Shown here: piece after piece, positions 45,659-57,280 of the stretch | Position numbering within the stretch: position 1 is the first letter of the stretch | Layout: each line of letters begins with the position of its first letter | Origin: Microdochium bolleyi | Lineage: Eukaryota > Ascomycota > Sordariomycetes > Xylariales > Microdochiaceae | DNA: 64,000 bases | Direction: 5' to 3' | Assembly (NCBI GenBank): GCA_001566295.1 | Contig: KQ964247.1 | Location: forward strand, 1,240,001 to 1,304,000 | Position numbers and translations under genes: made by a program | The notes under the pieces: model-generated | What the model saw: the letters and a program-made list of their open reading frames with translations, nothing else | The model's database searches: none | What the model was told of the DNA's origin: nothing

Positions 45659-48600
45659 TTATTGAGGACCCCGCGTCTTGCTCTGTTCCTCAGTGTCCAG
45701 TCGTTTCCTCCAGTCCGCTAAGCTCTCACTGAGACCGGCGCCAGCGCCTTCCTCGTCCTTCTTGGGCAGAGGTCCATCGAAGTCGAAGGTGTTGGATAGG
45801 CGGTAGTTCTTGTTCGTCGTCTCCCAGTGTGACCGCAGCATGTCAAGCTCGTTGGCCAAGCTGTCAAGCGCAGCGCTGTTCCGCGCGTCGCCCACGCCGC
45901 CGTAGATGCTTCCGGCCTCTGAGCTCTCTTGCCGGGCATGGCGTGCGCCATTGGTTGGCGCTGGCACAGCGGCTCTCTCCTGTTCGCCACTGACGCGGCT
46001 TCGTCGACGATAGTTGTCCACCGAGTTCTCGACCTGATCCAGCAGGAGGCTGACCTTCTGCTCCGCATCCTGTGCGCGCTTCTCGAGGACACTGACCTCC
46101 TCCTGCATCTGCTGGAGCGTCTGTTCCTTCGAGGCGAGCTTCGCTGCCGCCTCGGACGTCGTTTTCTTCGCGCTGTCCCGCTCCTTCTTGGTAGTCGCGA
46201 GCTCAGTCTGGAATTCAGCCAGCTTCTTCTCAAACTGCTCGGACGTGGACCGCACCTGGCTCTCGAGCGCCTCGACTCGCTCCATGAGGGCAATGCGCTC
46301 TTCCTGCCACTCTAGCGGCGCAGAGCCGTCGCCTGCGCCCGCAGCGACGCGGTCCTCCAGCTCAATGTTTTCGTTTTTCAGGCGAGTGTTGTCAGACTTG
46401 TACTTGGCGAGCTCTTCCTTCATCCGCTTGAGCATCTTCTCCGTGCCCTTGACATAGTGTACAGCGGATTGGTAATCGTTCTCAAGCTGTGTCACTCTCT
46501 CGCGGTACGCGCCCTCCATCTCTTGCGCTTGCCCGGCGAAGAGCTGCTTGGTCTCTTCATGGGCTGCGACGGCCTGTGCCAACTGTCGCTCGAGCTCTCC
46601 GGTCCGCGCAGGGTCCGGGGAGTCTGTGCTGGCGCCCATGCCGCGTGTGCGGGCTGCTGCGCCTGCTCCAGTGGGGCTCATCCCGCGCTCGGCAAGAATA
46701 TCCTTGAGGGTGTTGTGCTGCACATTGATAGCATTTGCTTCAAGTTGTTGGCTCGACAGCTGTTGCTTGAGATCAGAGTTCATCGCTTGGAGCGTCTGCG
46801 TATCCCTCAACGCAGACTGCAACTGCCGTCGGATAGTCACGCCTTCCCGGCTGGACTGCTCCTGGTAGGCTTCGAGTCCTGCAATTCTCTCCTCGGCGCG
46901 GCGCAGCTTGTCGCCAGCATCGTTGGCTTCCTGCTGGTATCTCTTGACCAGATTGTTGGCAGCTGCCACCTGTCCAGCCAGGACGACCAGCCGCTCCGCA
47001 TCCGCCTTGCTGGCCTTGCTGCCTTCTCGTGTGAGCTTCTCCAAACCAGAAGCCACCGCCTGGCGGTGTGTCTTGGCTTCTGCGGCGTGGCGCTCGGCGA
47101 TCTCTTCTGCGTCACGAAGACGCTGACTGACTGCAACAAGCTCAGCAGTGCGCGTCTCATGCTCGGCTTTGATCTTGGTGAGTTTGGCCTCGATCTTCTC
47201 TCTTTGCGCGCGCTCTTCGTCGAGTTTTCGTTCAAGGTGAGACCTCATCTCGGCCGAGGCGGCGACCGCATCTCGCAGCGAGTCAAGCGTGTCGTTAGGC
47301 TCCCTGGAGCCTCCGGTAGCCTCGTTATATCTTGACTGGTAGTCGTCCTTCTCCACGCGCAGGAGCTGCAACGCGGCAAGGGCTTCTGCGCCAGAGATAG
47401 AGTGCTCTCGGGCTTCCCGCTGTGCGGCATGCAGCTCAGCTTTGAGCGACTCTACCTGGAGGGACGTCTGTTGCTTGTACTGCTCGAGATCGGCGAGGCG
47501 CTTCTGGGTAGCAGATGAAGTATCGTCGGCAAGTTGACGTGCACGCTTCTCAGCATCCAGCTCGGCAACGCGACGTTCGAGTTCTGTCTGGAGGTCTTTT
47601 TGCCGGTTGATGCTCGCAGCGAGCTTCTGGCTGAGCTCGCCCGATCTTTCCTTGTGTTCGTTCGGATCGACAGCACCTCGAGCCTGGTCACCAACCACGC
47701 TGCCACCCTGCGCTGCCATCTTCGCCTTCGCGTAAGCAGCCTCTCTGATAGCAGCATCGCGCTGCTTTTCAGCATCAGCTATCTTCTTGGCGGCTAAGAC
47801 AGCCTGTTTGTCCACAGAAGCTTGCACGTTGGCGAGTTCTTGCCTCATTGCCAAGAGAGCTTCCACCAGAGGTTTGTCTTCGTCGTCAAAAGTTTCTGTG
47901 CCGCGAGACTCCAACCCCGGGCTGAGCGCCGCGTTCGGGACGTAGCCTGATTTGCGCGCTAGTTCGAGCTCAGATGCGTACCAGGCAATACGATTGCGCG
48001 ACGAGTCAAGCTCCTTCAACAAGGCGACGGTTTGAGAATTTCGGTTGGATCCCCTCCGGGACAAGGGATTACTTGTCTGTCGATTTGGTGGCGGCGGAGA
48101 AGCCGGCCTCATCATCACGTTCTTCAGTCCTGGCTCTGTGCTGCTATCGACGGAGCCCTGACTGCGAGCCTGACGAGCTGGCTTTGGTTTCGTGGCGTCC
48201 TCGATGATGACGTTCTCCGGCTTGACTGCTGGTGCAGTTCGGAGTTGCTGCTGGTTTGGTATCCCACGCCCAGTAGCCATGGGGCTTTCAGTTCTCACAA
48301 TGGGCGAGTTGTTGTGGGACCCAGCGCCAGCAGGAGAACCCATACCGCCTCGTTCCCGTTCAATGCGATCGATCGAGGCATTCCGTGGTCGAGCTGCCAT
48401 ATCGGTGTTGACCATAGGGCGTGGTGGCTGACCCTGGGGTGGTGGGCCTGATGGTGTGGAAGTTCCAGCAGATCTAGGCAGCTTGGATATCCCGTTACTG
48501 ATGGGAGGGCCATAGCTGTCGCCGGTGTTTACTCTGGTCACTCCAGTCGTCGGGCTGGACGGATCACCAGCGATCCTCTTGGGATCAGGACCATTTGATC

Positions 48601-50236
48601 CATCGCGCGACGGTCCCCGGATTGCTTGCTCGCCGCTCGGGCGCCGCCCTTGCTGAATCTTTGTATTGGACTGGATTTGAGCGTCGTTCGGGTAGCGAAT
48701 CTTCGTGGTGTCGAGTAGATATGTGATAGAAAGGTCGTTGACCTGGTTCGTCGCTGAACTCGGTTCGCCGCCGACAACCACTATGGTTTTTGCGACAGCA
48801 GTCATGCTGTGGCCGGATCTGGGAGAGGGCGAGGGTCCCATGTTCTGGAAGGTGTACCAGCGGCGCGACGAGATCCGGAAGGCAGCGAGGTCGCCCAGGT
48901 CGGTACCGTCTTCTGTGCGGCCACCAAAGACATACATAACATCGTCAACAAGCGCAGCGGCATGGCCTTCTCTGGGTACTGGGATGTAGCCTATGCAATC
49001 CAGTTGAGCCCATTTGTTGACGGCTGGGTCGTAGCACCACACGTCGTTGAACCATTGGAAACCGTTTGTACCGCCAAACCTGAGAACAGTCAGCACGGTG
49101 CAAACATGCATCTTTGGAAAATAAAAAAAAATCATCCACTCACAGATAGAGCTTGTCGTCATATGTGATCATCGAGTGGTTTGTCCGTGCAGGAGGAATG
49201 GCTGTCTGAACCTGGCCCGACTGGTCCGAGTTCTCGATAAGTACATTCCAGCGATTGTTGGGCATCTGCAGCTCGTTGAGGTCAAAGGCGCAGAGGTCGT
49301 TCATGAAGTAACCCTCGACTTGACCTCCGAAGATGTAGATCTTGGAGCCCACAATGTTGAGAGAGTGACCGTACCGTCCTGACGGCCGGGTTCCTGCTGG
49401 AAGGGCGCGGGACCATTGCCTCGTCGCTGTACGGGCAGAAGTCAGCAGCTTATTCATCATGATCTTGTTGCTCGCTGGGGTCGCTTACAAGTGTTGAGCA
49501 GGTACAAGGTCTCGTCGAGGACATCAGTCTCCTCGATCTTGGTGTCACCGCCATAGACGATGAATGCATTCCCGACAAGGAGTGAGGCATGCCCAACTCT
49601 CGGGCCGGGGCCTTCTGCTGTTGTGGCTAATGGAAAGCAAGACATGCTGCCACCAGCTTCAATCATCCAGAGGTCGCCCTTGACCGTTGAGCTGTTGACC
49701 AGTCCACCCATAATGTAAATATCGCCTTCTTTCGAGGCCACCGAATTGACGGCGGCGCCATATCGGGGAAAGGGACTGGGTATGGACGATGTGAATGTGA
49801 GTCGTCGTTGTGACCACGGGTAGAGGCTGGCGTTGGCTGCCGGCGCGGGGGCAGTTGTGGGTGCCGGAGCTGTAGTCGGGCTGTTGCGAAACTGTCGGCC
49901 AGTAAATCAGTTAGCATTCAAAGAGACTCTGGTGACTGTAGCCCGTGGGCAACAGCGTGTGACACGAGCGAAATGCTTTCTTACCGGTAGATCGCTCACT
50001 GCCTGTTGCTGCGGTTGCGGCTTTGCGAGGGGTTGTGACTGCTGCTCGGCGGCCGCAGCAGCACGGCGAGCGGCGAACTTCTCTGGGTCGGCGCTGGGGC
50101 TGCCGTCATCGAAAGAGTTGAGGCTGCCTGTCGGTGTTGACCGCGATACCTTGTCGCCACGGGCACCGGCGGCAGCGCCATCGCGGCTCTGGGTGTTGCG
50201 GTCGGCATTCTTTTTCGACTTGAAGAGGAACGCCAT
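45659..50236 (-). CDS. tea1: Kelch-repeat cell polarity protein Tea1
   Basis: Exons 50236-49985, 49891-49489, 49426-49144 and 49079-45659 give 1452 residues. After a basic start (MAFLFKSKKNADRN) and an Ala/Gln-rich region, about residues 95-420 hold kelch repeats: YGAAVNS...IYIMGG, VGHASLLVGNAFIVYGG, GRYGHSLNIVGSKIYIFGG, NHSMITYDDKLYLFGG, GHAAALVDDVMYVFGG and GHSMTAVAKTIVVVGG. A Ser/Pro-rich linker follows, then a very long coiled coil (about residues 600-1380) rich in Glu, Lys, Arg and Leu. This is the layout of fission-yeast Tea1, which rides on microtubule plus ends and marks growing cell tips. A role in hyphal tip polarity is inferred. All introns lie in the kelch part; the coiled coil is one exon of 3.4 kb. 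PWSQRRLTFT just before the first kelch repeat is a conserved Tea1 feature. Confidence 0.93.
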
Positions 50237-52397
50237 GGCGAAGGCGGCGGCCTTGAGGGGCCTACAGTATGACTATTGCTTGCGCAGTTAGGAGACAAGC
50301 GGCCGTCGGGTGCTCGACGTTACGGGCCGTATGCGACGGGCAGAAGACGGCGGCGTCGTCGATGCAAGGTCAGCGGGAGGGAGTGAGGCCGCTTGCCGAG
50401 CTCGGGAAGCGCAATGAGAGGCAGCGCTTGAGTGGCAGCTGGGTAGTGTCGTGCAGCGATTGGTGAGGCGAGATAGTGCGGCACGGGAGACGAAAGATGG
50501 ATGGCTGGGCGTGTCGGCAAGGTCGTGATCGTGTCCGTGGAGGTTCATGGGGGGTTGGTCGATTGTGGAGCCAGGCTGGATATTGTAATGGAGATGCGCG
50601 CGACCGCGACAATGTGCTCGGTGCACACAGGTGGCATGCGCAGGAGATGCTCGCGGGCGTTGAGCAGCGCAGTCGCCGGGGAGCGGTGCGCGGTGGCAAC
50701 AAACGTGCTCGAAGGGTGTGTTGGTACAAAGGGGATGCCCTCCGGACGGTGGTGGTGGTTGTGATGGTGGTGATGGAGGTGGTGACGGGAGATTTCAGGG
50801 GACAATGGAGCTGGCAGTCGGGTGGCAGGCGAGGAGCGCAGCCACAGAATGCGGGTTGAAACGTGGTGTGCAGCAGGGAGCAGCGCAGCCAGGATTCGGG
50901 ATGCCTCTCGGGGGCTGGCGCAGGCCGGCGGGCTGGTCGGTGGGCTGGTCGGCGGGAGCAATCACTTGCAGGCGGCCGCGCTCCAGGTGGCCTCCAGGAA
51001 CTGTTGCTGCAGTGCAGTGGTGTTGGGTGGAATGCAGGCTGAGAGGGCCAGGCCAGGGGATAGGAGGTTGGGCAACCACCTCTGAAATTTCCATCCACGT
51101 GCAGGCGGCACCTCCTCGCCCTCGTCCTGGACAACGACCGACAGCGCCCCATCTGTCAAGACTCGACCGCATGGATCTGCTCGACTCGACGCAATCGCAC
51201 CCTCCCCAGTTGCATCACCATGGAGTCGCGCCGCCGTGAGTGCGCAGCACTGTGCTCATGATCACACCAGCCCTATCAGAAGCTCCCACCAGTACCTACT
51301 CCCGTCCACCTTGTGAGAAGAACGCCCTCGGCGATGGCTCCACAGATGCAGGGGACCTTTCAGGGTGCGTCCAATGTCCAAGGGTAACCTGGTCCCGGCT
51401 CGCCGGCGCACAGCTCGTGCTATTTCGTGCATGGCATGCGTCTCAGGCCAGTCCTACTCACAAAGTCGGTCCGCGGTCCATCACTCTCGTTGCTACGGAG
51501 TACTCCGAACGGAGAGCAGTACACATGCACGTCCCGAGAGCCAAGACCTTGCAACCATGTGGTATAGAGCAGGGGAGACACCGGCCATTGCGTTGTTCCA
51601 CAGCGACTGCCACATGGTCGTGGCTTCGGCGACGACTTCGTCGTCGTGGTCCGTGGAGACAAGAGCGGAACGGGTAGGGGTTGCCGCAAATTGCACCCGC
51701 AGGCCGGGACCATGCCTGTCGAAACAGCACGGCCGTTCTGCGTCGGGAAACAAAACGGGCGCCCAAATGACGATGCCTTCATCTTGGCAACACCGAATCG
51801 TAGAATGACCGAACAGTGTCCCGCACACGCCCGCACACGGCTGTGCTACTTTTGGTTGGCACAGCTCGTTGTCTTGTTCCCAGCACCAGTCCATCCGTGG
51901 TCTTTTCGAGCAAATGATCAACCTCGGCGGAAACTCTATTGCCCTGTCGTCGATTGTTCATCGGGCCGTCCTCTCCTGCGCAGAACTCCATGGCGTCAGA
52001 CATTCCCAGCACGGCAGAACCGGACAGTCGACCCTGATTACACGTAGGGACTCTTGGCTACATCTATTCGCAGGCGCACATTCTGTTTATTGAAAGCTCC
52101 TACTACCTGATACCAGGACAGAGTAGTGTAAATGAGCGTATTAGTTCAGTTGACCTATAACAAATCCTGCCAAGACCAGCCAACTACCGAGCGGCATGGC
52201 GTCCCTTGGCCACGCCTAACTCATATGTCCGATTTGAGAGAGAGAAACAATGAAAGGAAGCACAAAGACACAGGACACCACGAAAATATCAAAAAATTAC
52301 TTGAGGGAATATCTGATGACAGCCACAGAACTTAACAACATATTTCGCACCCACCATCCCACAGCTATCGCCGAGGGACTTCACCCGCTTCGAGGTG
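50237..52397. other. Upstream region of Tea1 and 3' region of catalase
   Basis: This 2.2 kb stretch carries the Tea1 promoter and the catalase 3' UTR. A near-perfect palindrome TACGGAGTACTCCG is at 51494-51507. A TGGTGGTGG-rich patch is at about 50747-50785. Several open frames overlap here but none shows a domain. Confidence 0.5.
51494..51507. repeat. Palindromic TACGGAGTACTCCG motif
   Basis: This is the most complete copy of a motif seen in half form at several intergenic sites of the window. The core CGGAGTACTCCG is a perfect 12-bp palindrome. It could be a binding site for a dimeric factor or the trace of a small repeat family. Confidence 0.7.
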
Positions 52398-54999
52398 CTA
52401 GTAGCCGTACATGCCCGCGTTGGCACAGGTGTGCGACCTCAGATGGGTCATGGAGCGGCTGCTGGCGAGGCGGTGGCTTGCCATGCTGCCCCGGTCAGGA
52501 TTGAGCTGCACGCTTCGCTCCCACGCCGGCGTGCCAGCTGGGTGCGAGCGTGGGGGCGTGCTCGACGGTGAGTAAGAAGTCGATGCAGCTTGCCCCGGCG
52601 ACACGGCGCACGCCGACATGTCCCAGTCGTCTTCTGCCTTGGGGGCGGCCTGGGCGTGGCCGCCACTGTCGCTGCGGATGATGACGTCTGGCACCACATA
52701 CTGCTGCTGACGATGATCCGTGACAGGGCACCTGTTCATGTTGTCGGTTTCCCCGTGAAAGGATCTGTGAGGGGAGGGACCAGCTTGAAACGAGAACGGG
52801 CACCGGGCCAATTCTCCACTGGCGACCTCCGGCGTACGTTCGAAGTGATAGTTCTCTCCCATACGCTGCTGGTCACGATGCATGTGGTTCATCTCTGTGG
52901 CGTGCGCGATGCGCCGACCGAGAGAGGCGTTGACGCGGCCGAACATGTCTACATTATCCCACGCTTCGTCAGCCAGGTGTTCTCGACACGTGCATCTCAC
53001 AGAGCTAGACAGCAGCGCGGCTGAGGTTACTCACCATAGACCCTCTCCCGCAGCTCCTTCTCCTTTACATGCCTCATGTACCGCGTCACGTTCGTCACAA
53101 AGTTGTCCTGCGCGTGCCTGCCATCGACCGCCGGCAGCTCGCGCTCCCAGAACACCCTGGCCTGCGCGAAGTCCGCATCGGTGACCTGGCTCTCAAAGTT
53201 GACCAGCGGGCCGTCCCAGTGCTCCTGGATCGTGTACGGCTTCCACTCGGAGGGGGCATCGTCCTTCTTCTGCCTGTGCTGGCGGTGCCGGCTGGATGGG
53301 GGCGGCATGAAGGACGACGGGTAGTAGTTGGGCGTGGGGCCTAGGCTGTCGATGACAAAGGACCCGTCGCGCTGCGTGGGCGTGAAGAAGGGGCAGTGCT
53401 TGGCGCGGTTGACGGGCAACTGGTTGAAGTTTGCGCTCAGGCGGTAGCGTTGGGCTGTGGTGTAGGCTAGGCAGCGTGTCTGGAGGACTAAATAGTCGCG
53501 ACGAGCCGTTCAGCGTAGGTACGCTGAGGGGGTGAGGGTAGTATCGACAAGAGAAGGGGTATGTATATATCGATTCACTCACTCGGGTCTGGTGTCAATG
53601 CCCAGCCAGGCACCATGTTAGTCACGGCGAAGGCGCTCTGGTCCGTCTCGGCGTGGAAGTTGTCGACGTTGCGGTCGAGCACGATCCGCCCGAACCTCCT
53701 CAGGGGGAAGTCGCACTCGGGCAGGACCTTGGTCGGATCGAAGATATTCACAGGGTACTTGTCAGCCCGCGCAGGATCGACCACCTGCGCGTACACGTCC
53801 CACGAGAGCACCTGACCGTCCTCGAGGGCCTCGAACATCTGCCGCGTCTGATGCTCCGGGTCTGCGCCGAGCTGGCGCTCCGCCTGCTCCGCGGTGAAGT
53901 TGCGCACCCCTTGGCTCGTCCTGGCGTGGATCCTGACGTAGCTGAAGGTGCCGTCCTTCTTCACCATGCGGTACGTGTTGATGCTGAAGCAGTCGGCGTG
54001 CTGGAAGTCTGTCGGCGTGGCGCGGTCGCTGAAGTAGTACATCAGGAAATTTATGCCTTCCTGGTTCTGGGTGAAGTAGCTGCAGTTGCGGGAGTGAACG
54101 GGGTCAGTATTTTGGGACCCGGGGTTGCGTAAGTGAAGGGGTGAAGAGCGGCAATGACTTACTCCCAGAACGCACGGCGGTCCAGTAGGTTGCTCTGTGG
54201 ATCACGCTTCGTGGCGTGGGTGAACGACGGGAACTTCGCTCCATCTCGGATAGGGAATACAGGCTGAAGACATTATGGTGAGCTTCTAATCCTTCGCAAC
54301 ACGCATTTGTGGGGAGACGTGTGTGGTAATGGAGCAGCTCACTGTGCTTAAGAACAACCAGTCCAGGTTGCCTTCCTCAGTGTACATCTTGAAGGCGAAC
54401 CCTCGAGTGTCACGAACGGTTTCGGGCGAGCCCTTCTCTCGCGCGACAGTTGAGAAGCGTGCAAAGAGTTCCGTCTTCTTGCCGACGTGGTTGAGGAACG
54501 CAGCGTCACAAATATCTGTGATGTCGTCCGTCACTTCGAAGAAGCCATAAGCACCCACGCCTTTGGCATGAACGAGCCTGCGCACCAAAATTGTATCAGC
54601 ACCAGTCCAGCGCTCACAGGTGGATGGGGGTTGACATGTGCTTTAGTGACCTACCGCTCCGGGATTCTCTCATGGGTGAGGTGCTGGATGGACTCCATGA
54701 GGTTGATGTCCTGTAGAAGCAACGTCGCACGGAGCTGGTTGCCCACGCGGAGACTGGCGTGAGGATCCTGAAGAGGAGCGCCTGCGTCTGTCAGTTTTGC
54801 ACGACTACTTGGAGCAACCGACCAGAGTGTTGTACATACCATTGGACATGGTCATGCGCGTATCGTGTCCGTTCCCCAGCTTCGGCTCGAACGATTCCTG
54901 GTGCCCATCCTGCTGAGGAGTGGACGTCACTCTGTGAAAGCCGGTGTTGCAGGTATTGGGATAGCTTGGAGCACTAACATGATGCTTCACGATAGCCAT
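52398..54999 (-). CDS. Divergent catalase with atypical active site and long C-terminal tail
   Basis: Seven exons (54999-54840, 54781-54655, 54577-54343, 54263-54163, 54079-53583, 53487-53035, 52948-52398) give 707 residues. Heme-catalase features: distal His99 (LVHAKGVGAYGFFEVT), FARFSTVAREKGSPETVRD, RGFAFKMYTEEGNLDW, LLDRRAFWDYF, and the proximal Tyr382 with Arg378 at the correct spacing (RCLAY), then PTPNYYPSSF. The segment that in typical catalases reads GNNTPxFF here reads FLSTPVFP (from Phe171), so the distal Asn is Leu172 and the second heme-pocket Phe is Pro. Residues 525-707 form a His/Ser/Pro-rich tail that is not the flavodoxin-like domain of large catalases. Exon 1 could hide a 66-nt in-frame intron (GTTAGT to CTCAG), giving 685 residues. 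It may be a peroxidase-like or weak catalase. No signal peptide is seen. Confidence 0.85.
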
Positions 55000-57280
55000 G
55001 CTTGAGGATTTGACGGGAGAAAAACAAGGTGGTAAATATGTAAAGCACTCTGCAAAGAGCGGTCGGATGCCGGAAGATAAAGATATGGTCCAACAACTTG
55101 GCTTGAATATCATGAGATAACTTGCCCTTTTATACCCGAACAATTCTTCTCAGACCAAGTATTCCGTTCGACAAAGCCCTCGTTATCGGGAGGCTGCGTT
55201 GCAGACCCCACGTCGCATTCAGTTCTCACTTCACCCGCCCCGGGTCAACCAACACCTTGGCATTCAGGATCTAGTCGTGCCACGACTGCCAAATCGCCCT
55301 CGATGTAACTATTCGGCAATCTAGAGTTTGGGGGCCAGTGTCCAACAGCATGCAACCATACCTGCCTGATTTGGTGAATGCATATGTTGGTGTTCTTCAA
55401 CCCCCCAGGTCTCTGTAGCGGCGGAAGGTCGTGGGTCATCTGGACAACGCCACTTGCGAGTTGCCAAGAGCGCCCATATTGCTCAAAAGATCCTGCTGTG
55501 TGAGACCTGGTTGTGTCGAGATCGCTGACACAATCAAGGCATCTGCCGGAACAATCAGATCTCTGGCGCGAGGGTCTACAGCCAGGATCATTGCATGTCT
55601 GGAGGGTCTGGAACGGCAAAGTTAAGGGCGCAATGCACGAACAGGGAAAAAAAAAAAAAGGAACAAAAGCAAACATGTCTCAGCCCGCAACCCAATGGAT
55701 CAGAGTTGTCAAACTTACAGGAACCACTGCAGGCTCGCGCAGCTTGGAGGAGGCACGGCTTGAGTCTTGATTGGCTGGCTGCTTCGAGTTGCGGCCCAAA
55801 CTGCACGGAACGAAACCAAAATGTTTGCTCGACATGCCGCTCAGACCCTCGGCTCTGTCGATCCTCGCATGCATGATCGCCTGCAGTGAGACCATGTGAC
55901 TATTGATGTGTCTCGAACCTGCAGCGCGGATGGTGCTGACGAAGGCGCTATCGAAGTGGCTTCGCCACATGAACTCGAGGAAACAAATAATCAGGAGCAA
56001 GTAGACCAAAGAACGGACATCGTGAGGCTGCAATATCTAGATCACGGTGCATACAGCTCGGTGAACCGGGTTCCGATGCCGATCGCCGTGAGCGACTACA
56101 CAAGGGTCTGGCTACGCGACTCCTATGACTTACCAGATCGGCCTCCGGTCTTGACGACTTATTCACCTGATCACTCATCATCTTGGCAAAGCTATGTTCG
56201 GAGCTTTCCGTATCGTCGGGGACCCAGCCCTCGGCCAGACTGTCTTGAGTCGAACACTCAGTAGCTAGGATAGCGCCTGCGGGCCGAGATTTTGGCTCCG
56301 GTCTGCCAATGCCACACGGCGCAAAAGGACCACAGACTCATCAGTACAAACCCGAACCTTGGGCCAAGCCATTTCGAGGTTGATGCGAGCATTGGACCAA
56401 CTCTGGTACTGCATCGTTGATCATTTTGAATGGTGCCTCTTCGGACCTCTTCAGACTCTTGCAAGAGCAAACTGGTGGCCGGCCGTCCTCTCCAAGTCAG
56501 GACGTGGAAACGAACGAAAAGGATTGGGTGATTGTGAGAGTGCTCGTCCTTTGCCGAGGCATAGGAGTGGAGGTATTGCCACGCTGTGCTTGGTGCCATG
56601 TTGTCTGGATGTATCATCTCGAGCCGGTCCTCCAGCTTCTGAATCTCGCTTGTGAAAGCCTGCAACCAGCGCTGCCAAGGGTGCATCCATCATGATCCAT
56701 GCGGCCTTATCGATTAGCGACGCACCCCAAGCTCGCGCAGCTGAGGTCGGGTCGGGCTTAAGCCATCCCCGGTCAGCAGCTAGACTAGACTCTAAGGGAG
56801 AGAGCCCATGTCGTCAGGCGGACTCGGTAGCGCAAGCAGCGACGCCCGCCCTGGGCCGCCATCGCCGTCAAGTCAGGCTCGCCGGGCCAGACACATCCAC
56901 CCCATATGTAATCCACCAGACCGCGATAGCTTCATCCAGACCTCGCCGCACCACGTGCTGCCCGGACGCGCATCCGCGTTATACCTAGCCTCGAGCGCAG
57001 CAGTCCCTGGGTCGTCGCACCCCGATCCTGACTCGCAACCTTCGTTAGCCGGACCTCACCACTGTCGCCTGCGCATCAACGAGGCGAACGACCACGGGCC
57101 CATTGCCGCCACCATCTTCGCCGTTCCCGCCGCAGCCTGCGACCTGCTCCCGTGGCATGGGCTTCAATAGCACTCCACACTACTCGCGCAGTAGTAGTGC
57201 CGTCACTTGTACCGACGATACATGAATAACCCGGCCCTGGACCTTCAGGACGCCTCGAGCGCTCTCACCACACGACGAAC
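55000..57280. other. Divergent intergenic region between catalase and KOG1 genes
   Basis: This 2.3 kb stretch holds both promoters. An A run is at 55649-55661. It includes one possible minus-strand frame listed separately. The last 550 nt before KOG1 are C-rich and fit a leader. Confidence 0.45.
56258..56686 (-). CDS. Possible small hypothetical protein, 142 residues
   Basis: A single open frame encodes a protein whose first half (WLQAFTSEIQKLEDRLEMIH) looks like a normal amphipathic helix. A late hydrophobic stretch (FGFVLMSLWSFCAVWHW) could cross a membrane. No family is recognised, the promoter context is unclear and the frame may be accidental. Confidence 0.22.
   Translation of the reverse strand: MHPWQRWLQAFTSEIQKLEDRLEMIHPDNMAPSTAWQYLHSYASAKDEHSHNHPILFVRFHVLTWRGRPATSLLLQESEEVRRGTIQNDQRCSTRVGPMLASTSKWLGPRFGFVLMSLWSFCAVWHWQTGAKISARRRYPSY

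Noticed and set aside
46457..47335. Plus-strand open frame of 292 codons
   Set aside because: It is antisense to the Tea1 coiled coil; its Leu/Cys-rich pattern is the complement of Glu/Gln/Lys codons.
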